Notes: generated from the letters alone by a model not told the origin. DNA of 64,000 nucleotides from Nostocales cyanobacterium LEGE 11386 (GCA_015207155.1 JADEXK010000029.1:1-64000), one strand, 5' to 3'; positions 37,206 to 47,569 are shown, counted from the first letter of the stretch. Numbers and translations: made by a program.

Positions 37206-37955
37206 TTACTTATGAAATATTTTTGGGTCAACTTCATATCCTGGGAAAAGATTTAGTACCTCTGATGCTTTTTCTAGGGGAAAATATAAGGTTTTATCTG
37301 CTCTTGACAAACGCCATCCTGGAATCAACTTGGCTCTGTTTTGACAGTTATCAATCTCATCTTTTGGTGTATGAACTACAATATATTCTCCTTTTAAATC
37401 AATGCGGCGCTCAGGCTTTTCTTTGATATCGGTGTTTAAATTTAGTTGCTGATGGGTTGAGTTTTTTTCTTTGTCTGCCTTGATAAATCGAGAACATGCC
37501 CAATTACTAGATAATGTCGGCCATCCCATTTGTAGAGCTTCTAGGCAAATAGTTTGCAGTGTGAATTTACAATCAATCAGTTGCAATCCCATTGTTTCTA
37601 CTTGTTTTAAGCCTTGTTGGAAGATAGAGTTATTCTCAAACTCGATAATCTGATGACATTGAACACACACAATATGATGATGGGTAGAGATGGTGTTGAG
37701 TTCGTAATGTTTTTGTGCCTGTGCCAATTCTACTTCTCGGATAATCCCCATTTTAGTCATGATTTTGAGGATGCGATAAACCGTAGATAAACTCATTGCT
37801 TCCCCATGTTGTAGCAGCAACAAGTATAATGACTCGGCACTTAAATGATGACCTTTTGGCAGAGTTTGAAAAATCTCGAAAATTAATTGTCGTTGTGGGG
37901 TGAATCGATAACCTTGAGCATTGAATTTGGTTTTTAATGAATCTAAATTATCCAT
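37206..37955 (-). CDS. Fur-family regulator with a long C-terminal extension
   Basis: A 249-residue protein. Residues 1-135 are Fur-like: winged helix with YRFTPQRQLIFEIF and STVYRILKIM, then the metal-binding THHHIVCVQCHQIIEFE. The second cysteine pair is degenerate (TICLEA), so the structural zinc site is incomplete. Residues 140-249 are an extra, partly charged region ending in IPGWRLSRADKTLYFPLEKA, absent from ordinary Fur/PerR/Zur proteins of about 150 residues. The ATG at 37955 fits the family start. The target metal cannot be assigned. Confidence 0.8.
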   Translation of the reverse strand: MDNLDSLKTKFNAQGYRFTPQRQLIFEIFQTLPKGHHLSAESLYLLLLQHGEAMSLSTVYRILKIMTKMGIIREVELAQAQKHYELNTISTHHHIVCVQCHQIIEFENNSIFQQGLKQVETMGLQLIDCKFTLQTICLEALQMGWPTLSSNWACSRFIKADKEKNSTHQQLNLNTDIKEKPERRIDLKGEYIVVHTPKDEIDNCQNRAKLIPGWRLSRADKTLYFPLEKASEVLNLFPGYEVDPKIFHK

Positions 37956-38085
37956 AAGCACAGCTATCCTCAAGAAAATCTTTCAGTGCTGGTAAAACTT
38001 GTTTTCAAGGATGTAGCAAACTGCTAGACCTATCCTCTGCTTTGTAGACAAACTTGTAATTATCAAAAATAGTTAAAAGCAAGTA

Positions 38086-39898
38086 TTAATGAATTCCAGA
38101 CTGTACACGCCACAGACTGGCATAAATTCCATCAAGTGCTATTAAATCCTCGTGCTTACCCTGCTCGACAATTTGACCATCATCCATGACATAAATACAA
38201 TGACTATGGCGTATTGTAGACAAACGATGAGCAATGGCAATCGTCGTCCGATTTTGGGTAATCATCGCCAGTGACTTTTGAATAGCCGCCTCCGTCTCAT
38301 TATCCACCGCAGAAGTCGCTTCATCTAAAATCAAAATTGGTGGGTCTTTGAGAATAGCACGCGCGATCGCAATTCGTTGTCTTTGTCCGCCAGAAAGCTT
38401 TTGACCACGTTCGCCCACAATAGTATCGTATCCTTGGGGTAGTTGGAGAATGAACTCATGAGCCTCTGCTAACTTGGCAGCATGGATAATTTCATCGTGA
38501 CTCGCATCAAAGCTGCCATAGGCAATATTTTCAGCCACCGTACCGTGAAATAAAAACACATCCTGACTCACCCAACCGATACAACGACGTAAATCGAATA
38601 AATTGAGGTCGCGAATATCAATGTCGTCAACTAAAATGCGTCCACTCTGTACTTCGTAAAAGCGTAGCAGTAGCTTAACTAACGTACTTTTACCTGAACC
38701 AGTTGCTCCCACAATACCGATTGTGGCTCCGGCTGGAATCTGTAGGGATAAATCTTTGAGTATATCGTTGCGTTCGTTGTAGGCAAAGGTAATATGATCA
38801 AATTGCACTTTACCAGCTATCATTTCGATTGGTAAGGAATTATTACCGTGAGGAATTGCGATCGCAGTATCCAGTAAGCCCATGACACGCCGCACCGAAG
38901 CCATCGCTCGCTGATACTCATCCATAACTTCGCTGAGAAAAGTAAACGGCCAGAGTAAATCTTGCACAATAAACACCATGAAGCCATAAGTACCCACAGT
39001 CAGGCGACCTTGTAGCACTTCCCGACCACCCAGATACAGAGTCAGCACAAACCCTAGCAAAATCAAAAATCTCAGCACGGGCTGAAAGGCTACACTCAAC
39101 GCGATCGCCCGTTTGTTACTACGACGATAGGCTTCACTTTCAATATAGACACGATCTCTTTCATAAGCTTCAGCCGTAAAGCTTTTGATGGTAGCAATAC
39201 CAGAAATGTTGTTAGCCAGGCGATCGCTAATAATTCCAGCGCGTTAGCGAAGCTTACCGTCAGGTATCGCGTACTGTATCATAGCGGGGAGCTAACCTCG
39301 ATTGAAAGGTAAAAGTGCCCCAGAGGATAAACGGGATGGGTAACATCGCCAGCCACCCAATACCGGGAGCAAGAAGTATAAAGCTAATTCCAACCGCAAA
39401 TACTCGCGTGAAAAAGCCGATGAGGTTCTGAGCGCCAGAATTGAAAAAGCCCTCAAGCTGGTTGATGTCATCATTCAGAATAGATAGCAGGATGCCCGTG
39501 CTACGGTTTTCAAAGTAAGCAAGTTCTAGTTCTTGTAAGTGATTGTAAGTGTCAACTCGCAGTTCGTGTTGTAGGATTTGTGCTAAATTACGCCAAAGTT
39601 TGTCCGCTCCATATTGACTGAGGGATTCTAGACCCCAAGTGGCGATCGTCAGCACAGACAATACTAATAACTGAGTCAGGGGATTCGGAATACCAAACCG
39701 AGCAATTAAGGAAGTTTCTCGTTCGACTACCACATCTACTGCAATACCGATCAGATAGGGTGGTGCTAAGTCTAATAGGGTACGCAGAATTGAACAAATA
39801 ATTGCACCCCAAATTTGAGGTTGATAGGGTTTAGCATAGCGCAGTAAACGCGGGAGGGGGTGAGCAGCAGGTTTTGACATTGTAATGGGCAGGTTCAT
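38086..39898 (-). pseudogene. ABC exporter (permease-ATPase) interrupted by a short insertion
   Basis: The N-terminal 212 residues (to 39260) hold the first membrane segments. The remainder (39240 down to 38086) continues in another frame with GIISDRLANNISGIATIKSF, Walker A GATGSGKST, LSGGQRQRIAIARAI and ILDEATSAVD. At 39241-39265 about 25 bases containing GCGTTAGCGAAGC sit where only one codon is expected, giving a net shift of about 22 nt and stop codons. Without it the gene would encode one ABC half-transporter of about 595 residues. It is probably inactive, unless a truncated ATPase half is made from an internal start (for example TTG 39099). Confidence 0.8.
39241..39265. repeat. Small palindromic repeat inserted in the ABC exporter gene
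   Basis: GCGTTAGCGAAGCTTACCG, followed by TCAGGT, is related to interspersed GCGTTAGCG/GCGTAGCG repeats of this genome (11880s, 50970s, 51930s). It interrupts the coding frame. Confidence 0.65.
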
Positions 39899-39995
39899 AA
39901 AGGGAGCGAACTAAAAACTGAATTTTTTTTATAAAAATTGACTTTCTGCAATTAGGTCAAATGAGATAATTTCCAGATGTGCATCTAGTTTAGAC

Positions 39996-40841
39996 ATGGC
40001 AAAATCTTCCGATATCAGTAGCAAAAAAATTATTAGTCTTGCTCCCGATAAATGGGTAAAGTGGGTGACTAATATTCCCGACACCATAGTCAAAGAAATT
40101 CTGAATTCTGAGTTTCAATGGATTAGTCGAGAAAATGATGTATTAATTCGTGCGGAGAGTCGTGAATATGGAAAATTTCTGGTTCTCAACGAAGTGCAAA
40201 TACGCTATAAATCAGATATGCCATTGCGTATTAATGCTTACACTGCTTTAGCCAGGGAAAAATATAAGTTACCAATTTATCCAGTATTGATTAATATTCT
40301 CCCAGACGGAAATGTCAACATACCTAACTGCTACGAGTCAATTTTTGCTGGTTTACAAGCGCGTCAAGATTATCGCGTGATTAATTTCTGGGAAGTTGAT
40401 GTCAACGTTGCGTTTCAACAAGAAATTTCATCTTTGCTTCCCTTTGTACCCATACTCAAAGGAGGAGATGACGAGTCAACAATTCGAGAAGCATTAAGAT
40501 TACTGCGTGCAGACGAGCAGTTAAATCAACTGGAGACGGTTCTAGCATTTTTTGCTACCTTTGTGTTAGAGAGTGAATTAGTTCAACAAATCATGAGGTG
40601 GGATATGGCAATTTTACGTGAGTCTCCTTGGTATCAGGAAATTGATAAACGTGGGGAAGTACGGGGACGACGAGAAGAAATTTTGTCTAGCATAGAAATG
40701 AGCTTAGAGGCGAAATTTGGCAGCGATGGGTTAGAGTTGTTTTCTCAAGTTTCCCAAATTTCTGATGTCGATAGATTAAGAGAGATTTTACGTAGCATTG
40801 TTGTTGCAAATAGTATTGAAGAAGTGCGAGAAATTTTGTGA
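39996..40841 (+). CDS. Rpn/PD-(D/E)XK family nuclease-like protein
   Basis: A 281-residue protein resembling the recombination-promoting nuclease/putative transposase group that is common in cyanobacteria. Near residues 60-75 the pattern EYGKFLVLNEVQIRYKSD fits a PD-(D/E)XK core with E-x-Q. The C-terminal half is helical (GEVRGRREEILSSIEMSLEAKFG). The biological role of this group is unclear and it is often found in repeat-rich regions. No inverted repeats bound it here. Confidence 0.7.
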   Translation: MAKSSDISSKKIISLAPDKWVKWVTNIPDTIVKEILNSEFQWISRENDVLIRAESREYGKFLVLNEVQIRYKSDMPLRINAYTALAREKYKLPIYPVLINILPDGNVNIPNCYESIFAGLQARQDYRVINFWEVDVNVAFQQEISSLLPFVPILKGGDDESTIREALRLLRADEQLNQLETVLAFFATFVLESELVQQIMRWDMAILRESPWYQEIDKRGEVRGRREEILSSIEMSLEAKFGSDGLELFSQVSQISDVDRLREILRSIVVANSIEEVREIL

Positions 40842-40966
40842 TTTGATTGTGTAATTGCACTGTTCAATTTGTCAAGCAAGATAGTGCCGTCAGTGGGTTT
40901 GTTGGTCGTTCTTGGGAGGAACGGTGACAAGATTTGCAAATAAATAGGTTATATTTAGGCATGGTT

Positions 40967-41944
40967 TTAAGGAATGGTGAAAAGGTATTTATCAAGGTCA
41001 TTTAGCATCTCGTGAGCCGCAAGAATATTGAGTCCACGCCAAACGGAAAAATCCACTATGTAAACTTGATTTTGCTGCACAGCTTTGAGTTTAGACCATA
41101 AAGGCTTTTGCTGAAGCTGTTTGATAATGGAGTAATCATCTTTTTGTAGCGGTGCAATAAATAGGATGTCGCTGTCAATCTTGGGTAAGAGTTCTTCAGA
41201 AATAGGTAAATCATTGTCACCAGATTCTGCAAATATAGGATTTAATATGCCAATGTCATCTAAAATTCCACCAGCAAAAGATTTTTCACGAGTAATAACT
41301 AATCTTCCCGAAGCAACAAAAGCAAATGATACGTGAATTTTCCGATGATTATTACTAATTCTCTGTTTTAATTGGTTAACACGTTGGTGATAGTGATTTA
41401 TTAGTTGAATGCCTGTTTCTGTTTTGTTTAAAATTTTTGCAGTATCTTGAATGTGTTGTTTCCAGTTTCCTCTAGTTTCTATCCAAGGTAGAACTACTGT
41501 AGGTGCAATTTGTGAAGCATATTTATAAATTCCTGCAAATCCTGGATGGGAAATCACAATAATTAAATCGGGATGGAGTAATACAAGTTTTTCTAAATTA
41601 ATTTGACCGATGGAACTACGTAAAATTTCTACTCCATCTGCTTTTCCTTGAAAGTAACGAAAGTCATCTTCTATTTCAGTTGTGATCCAAGTGGCGATGG
41701 GTTTGGTGTTTAAAGCCAAAACTGCTGCAAAACTATTGAAATCTAATGTGACAATTCGTTGCGGTTTGAGGGGAATACAAGTTTCTCCCTTGACGTGTTG
41801 CACCACTCGACATTTTGCACTTTGTTGTTGAGATATTGAGTTTGTAGCTTCATAAGTAAAACTTTTACTACCAGCCCAAATAGCAGTAAATATCAAAATT
41901 CCCAATAAAAATAAGACAATAAAGCGACGTGAAATTATTTTCAT
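40967..41944 (-). CDS. Iron-siderophore ABC transporter substrate-binding protein
   Basis: Periplasmic FecB/FhuD-type binding protein of 325 residues. An N-terminal membrane/signal segment (residues 8-25) is followed by the family pattern RIVTLDF, LHPDLIIVISH near 130 and a long connecting helix between lobes, as in class III binding proteins. Its permease and ATPase are not in the window. It lies 129 bp downstream of the TonB-dependent receptor on the same strand, consistent with a siderophore uptake locus. Confidence 0.88.
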   Translation of the reverse strand: MKIISRRFIVLFLLGILIFTAIWAGSKSFTYEATNSISQQQSAKCRVVQHVKGETCIPLKPQRIVTLDFNSFAAVLALNTKPIATWITTEIEDDFRYFQGKADGVEILRSSIGQINLEKLVLLHPDLIIVISHPGFAGIYKYASQIAPTVVLPWIETRGNWKQHIQDTAKILNKTETGIQLINHYHQRVNQLKQRISNNHRKIHVSFAFVASGRLVITREKSFAGGILDDIGILNPIFAESGDNDLPISEELLPKIDSDILFIAPLQKDDYSIIKQLQQKPLWSKLKAVQQNQVYIVDFSVWRGLNILAAHEMLNDLDKYLFTIP

Positions 41945-42073
41945 AGATTTGTGCTTGATAAAACAGGATCAGTACACATCTCCAGAAATTGAGAAAGTTA
42001 TTATTTCTGAAGATGTCTAGATAAATCCTGTCAGCTTTTATCCTGCGGTGTGAGTTAGGAAATCATGGGATTG

Positions 42074-44734
42074 TCAAAATGTCCAAGAAATAGTTCCTTG
42101 AACTGTCAATGGCTCACCAGGAGAGACGCGCAAGCGATTGAAAGCATTTTCAAAGTAGTCCACGTTAAAGAGGTTCCTAATATTGATCGCCGCACGGAAT
42201 CTGTCTTTTTTGTAGAAAATAGCAGCATTAGTTGTTAAATAGTTAGGTACTTCAAATGTATTTCCAGTATCTCCGGCGCGATCGCCTACATAAAAAAGTC
42301 CTAAACCAAAGCCTAAACCCTGCAAGTTTCCTCGTTGAATTTCATAGGTTGTCCATAAACTAGCAGCATGAGGAGTTGTCCGTTGGACTCGGTTGCCGAC
42401 GGGAATGCTATTATCTTCGGTGACACGAGCATCGTTATAGGCATAACTGGCAAAGACATTCCATCCGGGTAAAATTTCACCTGTAAGGCTGAGTTCAATA
42501 CCTTGGCTACGCTGCTCTCCAGTTTGCACAGAAAAGCCTATATTATTTGGATCGTCAGTTAAAACGTTAGATTGGGTAATATCATACAACGCCAGTGTTG
42601 TCGAAAGCCTCTGGTTTAAATCTGCTTTTACTCCCACCTCAAACTGCGTACCCCTTGTTGGCTCAAAGTCACTCCCATCAAAGGCTTGACCAATGGCTGG
42701 TTCAAAAGAGCGACTGTAGTTAGCATAGAGGGAAATAGGCGGGAGCGGCTGATATACAATCCCTACACGGGGACTAAAGGCACTTACTGATTGACTTGTT
42801 TCTGTAGCGGTGAGCAAGTCTCTGTTGGTTTGAGTAAAAGTATCAAATCGACCGCTTAGTAGTAATTTTAAGTTGTCGGCGATCGCCACCTGATCTTGTA
42901 TGATGATGCCAAGTTCATCGGTAACGGTATTAGTATCAAGCTCAGATGTAATTTCTCCAGGTGCTTGACCGTAAATGGGATTGAATAAGTTAATGGGTGC
43001 GCCTGGTCTACCCGTAAATTTTAAGCTATTGTTCAGCCTTCCTAAATCAATGCCAAATAATAATTGATGGTTGATAGAGCCAGTCACAAACTTGCCAATC
43101 AAATTTGTCGTTAGTCTATAATCACGATAGCGATCATTTAAATCATTAGCTGTTCTTAGTAGTGTACGATTATCGTCTAAAAGCCTTGTACCAACGTTAA
43201 TACCAGTACCATCATAGTTCAGGTATCCATATCGGAAAGAATTATTTAATGACCAATTCTCATTAAATTTATGCTCTAACCTATATCCAATCCTGGCAGT
43301 TGTGACATCAAGATCGCCTTCATTGGTAATCCGGGTACGAGGTATATCGCCATTAGGATTAGAAAAGATAGTCCCAATTGCAGGTAAGCCCAAGTTATTG
43401 TTCTCTTGCTGTAGATTCTTATAAATTCCTTCAATGGTCAGATTTGTATTTTTGCTCAGTTCCAGACTCAAAACTGGTGCAATTACTAGGTTTCTAGTTT
43501 GGCTCAGATCAGTAAAAAATCCTTGATCTCTGTAAGATGCGTTCAGCCGATATAGTGCCTTTTTCTCATCATCTAGAGGCCCCGATATATCCACCTCACC
43601 ACGATAAAAATCAAAACTACCCACAGTTGCTTCAATAAAGTAGTAAGGATCTCGTAAAGGCTGTTTGGTGACAAAGTTGACTGTTCCACCCGGAGATGTT
43701 GAACCCAGTAAAACTGAGTTTGGCCCTAGAAGAATTTCGATATTTTCGATTCCTGTCAAATCAGGCCCTACATTAGAGGCTAAACCGTTAGTCTCTTTAA
43801 TTCCATTCACAGTAGGTTGGCTAAAAAAGCCTCGCACTTGCAATCGCAACGAGTCAAAGTTAGAAGGTGCTGCGTTACGCACACTGGGAGCATTAAGCAG
43901 CGCACTAGAAATATCAGCGCGTTGATCCTTCAGCACTTGTTGGGGGATAATCTGAATTGATTGGGGAATATCCCGCAATGGTGTATCTGTCCGCGTCGCC
44001 GTACTTGCATTGGGTACACGATACCCTGTATCTTGCTGTCCGGTGACTATTAATTCAATTGGGTCATCCTGCTGCGCTGTTGGTGACTCTGGCGGTGTTT
44101 CACTGGTTGGTGGCTCAGGTGTAGGCTGTATCGCAGTTGCAGCAGGTGTCAATGCAAAAATTAACCCCTCGTTACTGTCAAATAACTCAACCGTTGGTAA
44201 TCCTGCTTCACCCGCCACCGTCACCCGAATTGTATTGGCATCCAGGTTTGTCACTGTGATCTCACTAATCCCCTCAATTGGGTTTTGGGAACGGAATGTA
44301 AACCCATCACCATTAGGTAAACGCAATTGAGCATTAGGAATATCTGCAATAAAATTATTCTCAGCACTGCGATTGGTGATTTGCAGTTGTTCTCCAAGAG
44401 TTGTTTGTAATATCACCTCCACACCTTTTTCAGTGGGAATAGCTTGCACTCCTGTTACTTCAATGACACCCTGCTGCTCAGGGGGGTTAGTTGGTGCTGG
44501 CGACTGCGCTAACATGATGGCGCTAGTGCTGAGAAGCTCTATTTCACTCAATCGCGGAATTCTTAAACCTGTTTTCTGTTGTGTCTTTGCAGATGTAATT
44601 TGTCTGTTATCTACATCTTGCTGGTTAGGTTTTTCCCCTGCCCATACCGATGAAACCGCAATAATACTCAAACATCCCGAAAGACTAATTAAAAACGATA
44701 GACGCACACCAGCAGATAAACACCAACTCCTCAT
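42074..44734 (-). CDS. TonB-dependent siderophore receptor with AMIN domain
   Basis: Outer-membrane receptor of 886 residues. It has a signal peptide (cleavage near VWA-G), an AMIN domain at about 90-190 (VEVILQTTLGEQLQI), a Pro/Thr-rich linker, a plug domain (TPLRDIPQSIQIIPQQVLKDQ seen in part near 250) and a 22-strand-type barrel. The C-terminus ends in Trp-Thr-Phe, the aromatic end expected for barrel insertion. The AMIN fusion is typical of cyanobacterial receptors and may hold the protein to the cell wall. It lies between the AraC regulator and the binding protein, all on the minus strand. Confidence 0.92.
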   Translation of the reverse strand: MRSWCLSAGVRLSFLISLSGCLSIIAVSSVWAGEKPNQQDVDNRQITSAKTQQKTGLRIPRLSEIELLSTSAIMLAQSPAPTNPPEQQGVIEVTGVQAIPTEKGVEVILQTTLGEQLQITNRSAENNFIADIPNAQLRLPNGDGFTFRSQNPIEGISEITVTNLDANTIRVTVAGEAGLPTVELFDSNEGLIFALTPAATAIQPTPEPPTSETPPESPTAQQDDPIELIVTGQQDTGYRVPNASTATRTDTPLRDIPQSIQIIPQQVLKDQRADISSALLNAPSVRNAAPSNFDSLRLQVRGFFSQPTVNGIKETNGLASNVGPDLTGIENIEILLGPNSVLLGSTSPGGTVNFVTKQPLRDPYYFIEATVGSFDFYRGEVDISGPLDDEKKALYRLNASYRDQGFFTDLSQTRNLVIAPVLSLELSKNTNLTIEGIYKNLQQENNNLGLPAIGTIFSNPNGDIPRTRITNEGDLDVTTARIGYRLEHKFNENWSLNNSFRYGYLNYDGTGINVGTRLLDDNRTLLRTANDLNDRYRDYRLTTNLIGKFVTGSINHQLLFGIDLGRLNNSLKFTGRPGAPINLFNPIYGQAPGEITSELDTNTVTDELGIIIQDQVAIADNLKLLLSGRFDTFTQTNRDLLTATETSQSVSAFSPRVGIVYQPLPPISLYANYSRSFEPAIGQAFDGSDFEPTRGTQFEVGVKADLNQRLSTTLALYDITQSNVLTDDPNNIGFSVQTGEQRSQGIELSLTGEILPGWNVFASYAYNDARVTEDNSIPVGNRVQRTTPHAASLWTTYEIQRGNLQGLGFGLGLFYVGDRAGDTGNTFEVPNYLTTNAAIFYKKDRFRAAINIRNLFNVDYFENAFNRLRVSPGEPLTVQGTISWTF

Positions 44735-44840
44735 AGTTCCTCACACAGCAATCAAAGCTTTTTGTTGCTAATCATTTTTGATAGCTATGAAGTGTAGTGT
44801 AGAAAAGTTGACTGTGGCGTGTCTATCTAAAAAATGCCAT

Positions 44841-45845
44841 TTATGATCCAAAAACTGCCTTTTTTCCTGCCAAACACTGACTGGGCGTGATGCCATACTG
44901 TCGCTTAAAGGCTGCTGCAAAGTTACCCAGATGGCTATAACCCACTAGATTTGCCACTTCTGCAACTTTGCAATTGCCTTGGCGCAATAACATTTCTGCC
45001 TTCTGTAACCGTTGCTGTGTCAAGTAGCCCACTACAGTTGTGTTGAAGAGTAAGGGAAAACCTCTGTGGAGAGTGCTAACGCTGATTCCTACTTGCTGCG
45101 CTAGTTCACAGAGTGATGGCGGATACTCCAGTTGTGTGGTCAAAATTTCTTTAGCGTGATGGATACGGGCGATTGTCTCAGCTTTCAGCCCAGTTGAGTC
45201 ATGAATTGCCTCTCGCTCTGCCGAAATCCAATCCAGGTGCATCGCTATTAACTCAAATACCTTCGCCTGAAGATACATCCGCTTTGCAGTACCGCGATAT
45301 GGTGCATTCCACATTTGTTGAGCAAGCGATCGCATTGCTGGTGTCACTGTCGGATAGAATGAGGTTTTCCAGTCTTCCCCTTTAAACAGCAATTTCTGGA
45401 TATCAGAGCTATATTGCCCATCCTCCAGCAAAAACGAGTCTAGCAATTCTGGCTCAATCTCTACATTCACACAAGTTAAACACTCTCCAGCCCGATACTT
45501 TTCAATGTAGCTAGGCGAAATTCCGCTACCAGAAAAGTAGCTATGGGTTCCACCGATATTAGGATGAACATCATCAAAGTAAATCATGCCTGATAGAAAA
45601 ATCGAAATCTGAATCCGATGGTCATGGGCAGGTGTTTTCACCATCAAGTCCTGGTGATATTCGCAATCTGAGAAATTCAACCACACCCCAGGCGATAGCT
45701 TCATGATGCGATTGTAGCCTTGTCCCAAAATTTCCGGCACACCTTCCAGCCTCTCAAAGCTATCAAGTACGAAATTCTGAACCTGGGGTTGCGCAGCCTG
45801 TTGGTACAGTTCGTCAAGGTCTGATTGGCTGAGGATGAGTGTCAT
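44841..45845 (-). CDS. AraC-family regulator, PchR-like
   Basis: A 334-residue regulator. The N-terminal 230 residues match the ligand-sensing part of PchR-like proteins. The C-terminal 100 hold two helix-turn-helix motifs (LCELAQQVGISVSTLHRGF and KVAEVANLVGYSHLGNFAAAF) and the end motif YGITPSQC. PchR relatives activate siderophore receptor genes when the ferric siderophore is bound. It is immediately upstream of the receptor gene, so it is the likely activator. Three TTTTGCCA-type boxes upstream (45936-45982) may be its own sites. Confidence 0.88.
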   Translation of the reverse strand: MTLILSQSDLDELYQQAAQPQVQNFVLDSFERLEGVPEILGQGYNRIMKLSPGVWLNFSDCEYHQDLMVKTPAHDHRIQISIFLSGMIYFDDVHPNIGGTHSYFSGSGISPSYIEKYRAGECLTCVNVEIEPELLDSFLLEDGQYSSDIQKLLFKGEDWKTSFYPTVTPAMRSLAQQMWNAPYRGTAKRMYLQAKVFELIAMHLDWISAEREAIHDSTGLKAETIARIHHAKEILTTQLEYPPSLCELAQQVGISVSTLHRGFPLLFNTTVVGYLTQQRLQKAEMLLRQGNCKVAEVANLVGYSHLGNFAAAFKRQYGITPSQCLAGKKAVFGS

Positions 45846-45935
45846 GCTGGAGTGAGCTAATGCAACTTATTATCAATAAGTTTACCACTATAGCCCTGGA
45901 AGCAAAATACCAGACATTGATGCAATACCAATACC

Positions 45936-45982
45936 TTTGCCAAAATAAGAGGCTACAAAAATTTTGCCAGTTTTGCCAAAAT
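45936..45982. promoter_or_regulatory. Repeated TTTTGCCA boxes upstream of the AraC/PchR gene
   Basis: TTTGCCAAAAT occurs at 45936-45946 and 45972-45982, with a further TTTTGCCA at 45962-45969. Direct repeats with this spacing suggest a regulator site between the AraC gene and the divergent hydrolase gene. Confidence 0.4.
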
Positions 45983-46216
45983 TACCCCCACATAGGCATT
46001 TAGGTTAAAAGGTAGTTTGTCATCTCAAACCCTTATACTGTAGTTAATAGGTTAAAAACCCATTGTGGGAAACCTTAAAGGTATTGTTAGAGCTTATTGT
46101 TTTTGCCAAGCCTTCAAGAAATGGGAGTTCATGGTTAAACCATCATCAACTCAACCTCGCAAATTGGCGAAGGTATTGAGTATTTAATTAAATTATTGAT
46201 AAATTCGGAGGAAAGT

Positions 46217-47167
46217 GTGACCACAACGGTACACTGGCAACAACGAGTTGGTAATCAACGAGATTGGGTTTGGCGAGGCTGGCAAACTCGTTACACTTAT
46301 ATCCGACCTAGCCAAAATCAGCAAGAATCAACACCTTTAATTCTGCTACATGGTTTTGGTGCTTCTATTGGCCATTGGCGACATAACTTACAAGTCTTAG
46401 GCGAATACCACACAGTCTATGCTCTAGATATGCTGGGTTTTGGTGCTTCCGAAAAAGCGCCAGTAAATTACAGTATAGAACTGTGGGTAGCCCAGGTGTA
46501 CGAATTTTGGCAAGCATTTATCCGTAAACCAGTGATATTGGTAGGCAATTCCAACGGTTCACTGATTTGTTTAGCGGCTGCGGCCGCCCATCCAGAAATG
46601 GTACAGGGCATAATTATGATGAGTTTGCCAGACCCATCTGTAGAACAAGAAGCCATCCCACCTTTCCTGCGACCTTTAGTTATTGGCATCAAAAAGGTAG
46701 TTGCTTCTCCGTTAATACTCAAACCTGTGTTTCACTTCGTGCGCCGACCCAGCTTTGTGCGTCGCTGGGCCAGTCTGGCTTACGCTAATCCCCAAGCAAT
46801 TACCGACGAACTGATAGACATTTTAGCTGGGCCGCCTCAAGACCGGGGTTCTGCGCGTGCTTTTAGTGCCTTGTTTAAAGCTGCGATCGCTGTTAACTTT
46901 AGTCCTAGTGTTAAGAAATTATTACCAAATTTAACAGTACCCATGCTCTTAATTTGGGGACAAAAAGACCGATTTGTTCCCCCCATACTTGCTCAACGAT
47001 TTACTCAGTACAACGAGAAATTAGAACTACTCAACTTAGAGGATGTAGGGCATTGTCCCCATGATGAATGTCCAGAACAAGTTAATCAAGCCATTTTGAA
47101 TTGGATTGATAGATGTCAACAGCTAGTACAGCACAGCGAAAATCAACAACTCATGCCAAATCAATAA
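46217..47167 (+). CDS. Alpha/beta hydrolase
   Basis: Serine hydrolase-type protein of 316 residues. The oxyanion motif LLHGFGASIGHWRHN is near residue 45, the nucleophile elbow GNSNGS near 110, the aspartate in WGQKDRFVPP near 255 and the histidine in VGHCPHDE near 280, so the triad looks complete. It resembles plant/cyanobacterial hydrolases of the pheophytinase-like group, but the substrate cannot be named. The GTG at 46217 follows GGAGGA (46207-46212); an upstream TTG at 46196 is unlikely. Confidence 0.85.
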   Translation: MTTTVHWQQRVGNQRDWVWRGWQTRYTYIRPSQNQQESTPLILLHGFGASIGHWRHNLQVLGEYHTVYALDMLGFGASEKAPVNYSIELWVAQVYEFWQAFIRKPVILVGNSNGSLICLAAAAAHPEMVQGIIMMSLPDPSVEQEAIPPFLRPLVIGIKKVVASPLILKPVFHFVRRPSFVRRWASLAYANPQAITDELIDILAGPPQDRGSARAFSALFKAAIAVNFSPSVKKLLPNLTVPMLLIWGQKDRFVPPILAQRFTQYNEKLELLNLEDVGHCPHDECPEQVNQAILNWIDRCQQLVQHSENQQLMPNQ

Positions 47168-47200
47168 AACTCTGGTGGTCTGGTAATTACGAATTACATC

Positions 47201-47569
47201 CTAAGCGATAGTGACTTGGTTAGTTTCAACACCTGTAGTACCATGAACTGATCGCGCCACAGACATCATCTTATTCAAAATTTCCTGACTGGGAACTTGA
47301 CCCTTCAATACCACAGTGCTACCTGTTTGAGCCACCCAAAGGGTATTAATATCATCAAGTTGTGGGTCTTGATCAAACGCCAATGCTACTCGCTTTGCCA
47401 AACCACTTTGGTCATATTCTCCATTCAATCCCAACCGTTCTGGCGGAATTGATTGCGTAGCGGTAGGGGCTGCACTAGTGGTAGAAGCTTGCGGTACTGG
47501 CTGCGGAGTAGGATTTACTTGTGCATTTTGGGGTTTTTCTAACCCAAACAGTCTTTTTAACCAACTCAT
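47201..47569 (-). CDS. BON domain protein
   Basis: A 122-residue protein with a Pro/Gln/Thr-rich linker (residues 12-40) and a single BON-type domain. The GSTVVLKGQVPSQEILNKMM pattern near 82 and GVETNQV near the end are typical. It has no obvious signal peptide. BON domains bind membranes or other proteins; the specific role is unknown. It is divergent from ilvH and convergent with the hydrolase. Confidence 0.8.
   Translation of the reverse strand: MSWLKRLFGLEKPQNAQVNPTPQPVPQASTTSAAPTATQSIPPERLGLNGEYDQSGLAKRVALAFDQDPQLDDINTLWVAQTGSTVVLKGQVPSQEILNKMMSVARSVHGTTGVETNQVTIA

Noticed and set aside
38086..39898. Two subunits of a heterodimeric ABC exporter
   Set aside because: Neither frame is a complete subunit: one has only membrane segments, and the other lacks the N-terminal half. 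They join at a single point with extra bases.
39996..40841. Complete insertion sequence
   Set aside because: The Rpn-like gene lacks terminal inverted repeats or target duplications nearby.
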